The notes under the pieces were generated by a model. It was not told where the DNA came from and searched no databases. It saw only the letters and a program-made list of their open reading frames with translations. A stretch of DNA of 34,382 nt from Bacillota bacterium (GTDB lineage: Bacteria; Bacillota; Clostridia; Peptostreptococcales; Acidaminobacteraceae): NCBI GenBank assembly GCA_025210655.1, contig JAOARG010000002.1, positions 1 through 34,382 on the forward strand, given 5' to 3'. Position 1 is the first letter of the stretch, and each line of letters opens with the position of its first letter. The position numbers were made by a program, and so were the translations under genes. Below, in pieces: positions 32,378 to 34,382 of the stretch.

Positions 32378-32899
32378 TCAATCTTCTATTTTTTGAAAAA
32401 AAACCATATAATTCTCCCCGTAATGCTCAGCGCACTGAGGGCAAGTTGTATAAAAAACGTATAAGTCCTCTTCAGAGTATTGATATCCCTGCTTTGTAAT
32501 AAAGTATTTGAATTTTTTAATAAGCTTAGCTACTTCTTTATATTCTGCCGCATAGGCTTTAGTAAGGAATGTTCCTGTTATTATGACCATATCCATTGTT
32601 GGAACATAATCGGTTACCAGAAAGTAATGATTGGATTTCCAATTGGATACTTCTTGAGAAAGGACAAGATATCTATCAGGATCATGGGCATTAGCTTCAG
32701 TTATTTTATTCATAGATTTTTTCATGACTCTTCCGAGATTTATGGGCATGTGGAGGAAATTTTTAGATGAAGCCATGGCGAATTGTAGACCATTAAAGCG
32801 GAAAAGTTTTTCATCCCAATCTTTTGGATGAAATCTGGGACAACACCCAGTTTCACTGTCACTTATATCGATTTTCGGTAGTTTCTTTGTTATTCGCAT
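32378..32899 (-). CDS. Conserved cytosolic protein with CC and CPQC motifs
   Basis: 173 aa. The start at 32899 (MRITKK) is chosen because AAGGGGAG lies 6 bp upstream; the ATG at 32917 has no site. Notable segments are ETGCCPRFHPKDWDEK (16-31), FLHMPINLGRVM, WKSNHYFLVTDYVP and a C-terminal TTCPQCAEHYGENYMVFF. The paired Cys/His motifs suggest a metal or redox site. I believe related proteins are annotated only as 'hydrolase' or hypothetical; no function can be given. First gene of a probable operon with the two membrane proteins. Confidence 0.7.
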   Translation of the reverse strand: MRITKKLPKIDISDSETGCCPRFHPKDWDEKLFRFNGLQFAMASSKNFLHMPINLGRVMKKSMNKITEANAHDPDRYLVLSQEVSNWKSNHYFLVTDYVPTMDMVIITGTFLTKAYAAEYKEVAKLIKKFKYFITKQGYQYSEEDLYVFYTTCPQCAEHYGENYMVFFQKIED

Positions 32900-33036
32900 A
32901 AGCCGCTCCCCTTTCATACTTTTGGTTTATTTATACCCTTTATGTGGGATTTTATGTAGCTTGTATTTCAAAATATTAATATGCAGGTCATAAATTTTTT
33001 CAATAGGATTAAATTACTATATTTTCTTACTATTAA

Positions 33037-33087
33037 TTGACATTGTTAAGGAAATATATTAATATAATTCTGTGAGAATCATTCTCA
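33037..33087 (+). promoter_or_regulatory. Promoter with Fur box upstream of a diguanylate cyclase
   Basis: TTGACA (33037-33042), a 17-bp spacer and TAATAT (33060-33065; TATAAT at 33063-33068) are followed at once by TGAGAAT-C-ATTCTCA (33073-33087). This is a perfect 7-1-7 inverted repeat differing from the Fur consensus TGATAATNATTATCA at one symmetric position. It would cover the transcription start. The site suggests repression by Fur with iron. Confidence 0.8.
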
Positions 33088-33111
33088 ACTAGAATAAAGG
33101 AGTTATTACAG

Positions 33112-34176
33112 ATGCGCACAAATGAATTCAGAATTATTGAAGAAATGTACCTAAGTCTTCACGTTATACTAGTAATTATTCTATTGAATGAAGCCTTTCC
33201 ACTATATGCTTCTGCAGGCTCTACTTTTGTTAAAGTATTTGCGATACTATTTGCCATATATGTTGCTTTTAAGGTCATCTATCATTTTATGAATAATACA
33301 TATGATGGAGATTTAGATAACCGATCAAATAATACTCTTATGACTATTATCGACGGACTGTTCTTTTTGATGTTTATAGTAATAAATATTAGGGGAAGCT
33401 ATTATTTTATACATTTTTATTTCCTGTTTCAAGTGTTGCAAAGTATTAGGTTTGCAACTGGAGGTTCATTATTTTTTACTATATATACTACCTTACTGTA
33501 TTTATCTACAGAAATTTTTTATGATATTAATAATATAAATTACGGTAATGTTTTTTCTACGATCGTTATATTGTTTGTTACAAACTATATAATTAAGTTT
33601 TCTCTGGGGGATATAAAAAATTTAGGCCTTGAAAGGCATGAACTTTATAATGAGTTGAAAGATAAAAATGAAGAGTTGTCTAGATTGGCAAATACAGATT
33701 ACCTGACTAGTTTAGCAAACCATCAATCATTTTATTCCCTATATGAAGGAATGAAAAATGCAAAACCTATGAGTTTAGCTCTTTTTGATATTGATAATTT
33801 CAAAAATATCAATGATACATATGGACACTTGGTTGGTGATGTAATACTAAAAGAGTTGTCTTCTATTCTCAAGAGGCATGTTAGATCCAGTGATTTTCCT
33901 GCTCGGTATGGTGGTGAAGAATTTGCCGTTATCTTTCCTAACACAAACTTAAAAGATGCTATAAAAGTATGCGAAAGGATTAGGGAAAGTGTAGAAAATC
34001 ACGTTTTTGATTCAGGAGAAAATAAAATTAAAATAACTATTAGCGTTGGTGTAGATTCTATGGAAACACTTGATTGTAGAGAAGAAAATGATTTGGAATT
34101 CATAAATGATGTAGATAGTTTGTTATATAGAGCAAAAAAAGAAGGGAAAAACAAAGTAGTTTCTCCTTGTATATAA
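33112..34176 (+). CDS. Membrane diguanylate cyclase (GGEEF) with intact I-site, probably iron-regulated
   Basis: 354 aa. Residues 12-165 hold about six membrane helices without a known sensor domain; a short coiled coil (172-192) leads to the GGDEF domain (195-352). FDIDNFKNINDTYGHLVGD (225-243), GGEEF (267-271) and the RxxD inhibition site (R258-SS-D261) are all present, so active cyclase with product feedback is expected. AAAGGAG precedes the ATG by 9 bp. The promoter holds a near-consensus Fur box, which ties c-di-GMP synthesis to iron limitation. Followed by a hairpin array. Confidence 0.95.
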   Translation: MRTNEFRIIEEMYLSLHVILVIILLNEAFPLYASAGSTFVKVFAILFAIYVAFKVIYHFMNNTYDGDLDNRSNNTLMTIIDGLFFLMFIVINIRGSYYFIHFYFLFQVLQSIRFATGGSLFFTIYTTLLYLSTEIFYDINNINYGNVFSTIVILFVTNYIIKFSLGDIKNLGLERHELYNELKDKNEELSRLANTDYLTSLANHQSFYSLYEGMKNAKPMSLALFDIDNFKNINDTYGHLVGDVILKELSSILKRHVRSSDFPARYGGEEFAVIFPNTNLKDAIKVCERIRESVENHVFDSGENKIKITISVGVDSMETLDCREENDLEFINDVDSLLYRAKKEGKNKVVSPCI

Positions 34177-34185
34177 TAGAAAAGG

Positions 34186-34382
34186 GGCAGTCGTTAAATA
34201 GACTTCCCCTGTCTAATGCTCTTCTCAATGAGAAATCACGACTAAAATTCAAGTTTCACTTGAACGTCTAGTACAAGATATACAAATACATAATCTTGCG
34301 TCTAGTTACGCTAGTAAATATTAAATGAAATGTTCCTATTCAATTAATATTTACGGTTTTGTGAAACAAAAAGCATCCGCCA
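34186..34382. repeat. Hairpin array with CGTCTAG linkers, cut by window end
   Basis: AGAC/GTCT (34200-34213), TTCTC/GAGAA (34222-34234), TTCAAGT/ACTTGAA (34248-34264) and CAAGAT/ATCTTG (34274-34298) are separated by ACGACTA (34238-34244), CGTCTAG (34265-34271) and CGTCTAG (34299-34305). Then TAAATATTAAAT (34315-34326) with AATTAATATTTA (34342-34353) and TTTTGT/ACAAAA (34357-34371) mirror the element at 9617-9682, including the loop GAAAYGTTCCTATTC and AAGCATCC. It looks like the left half and apex of a further fishbone. Confidence 0.75.

Noticed and set aside
196..34382. Retron or group II intron as source of the structured repeats
   Set aside because: No reverse transcriptase gene is in the window, and the elements lack intron domain V or msr/msd features.

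Overview
The window comes from an AT-rich, low-GC Gram-positive bacterium, most likely an anaerobic member of the Clostridia (Bacillota). The grounds are strong AGGAGG-type ribosome binding sites, an EFR1-type flavodoxin/ferredoxin fusion, a YnbB-type PLP lyase, BlaI/M56-DUF4825 and YczE families, and many c-di-GMP genes. Family or genus cannot be set from the sequence alone. Most genes lie on the minus strand. No rRNA, tRNA, CRISPR array, intact insertion sequence or phage module was seen.

Layout. (1) 1-8.9 kb: a minus-strand block. A MacA/MacB-like export operon (membrane fusion protein, FtsX/MacB permease, small lipoprotein, ATPase) runs into a gene for a secreted protein made of five helical repeats. 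A paralogue of that protein, an acyltransferase, deoD and the first codons of a likely third paralogue follow. Each of the last four gaps holds one copy of a 240-280 bp 'fishbone' repeat made of short hairpins separated by complementary AGCCCAGC/GCTGGGCT linkers. (2) 9-13.3 kb: VOC protein, a repeat-rich gap with a second, sequence-unrelated fishbone (GCCTAA/TTAGGC linkers), ynbB, a small Lys-rich protein behind a triple 11-bp direct repeat, a diguanylate cyclase and an ACT-domain protein. (3) 13.5-17.3 kb: a 7TM-PAS-degenerate GGDEF-HD-GYP phosphodiesterase, EFR1 ferredoxin and a divergent TetR regulator. (4) 17.3-21.4 kb: a hairpin array, a MocR remnant, an S41 protease-like lipoprotein, and a divergent BlaI/M56 pair with two operators. 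(5) 21.4-26.1 kb: NUDIX, YjdM, a DUF2974 protein, a Na+/H+ antiporter with MarR regulator and two identical operators, and a YczE protein. (6) 26.1-26.9 kb: a gene graveyard (flavodoxin, 2Fe-2S ferredoxin and sigma-factor fragments) next to an inverted copy of the 17.3-kb hairpin array. (7) 26.9-34.4 kb: PadR, a Cache-GGDEF cyclase, a PLP decarboxylase, a GGDEF remnant, three membrane or unknown genes, a cyclase behind a near-consensus Fur box, and the left half of another hairpin array cut by the window end.

Three themes stand out. c-di-GMP turnover is dense: three apparently intact cyclases, one HD-GYP phosphodiesterase and one cyclase remnant, with one cyclase probably iron-controlled. One-component regulators (TetR, BlaI, MarR, PadR) sit beside visible palindromic operators. 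Several other promoters carry half-sites repeated every 11 bp, as expected for OmpR/PhoB-type response regulators not encoded here. The most unusual content is the set of intergenic hairpin arrays: at least three unrelated sequences share one topology, and pairing is kept by compensating changes between copies.
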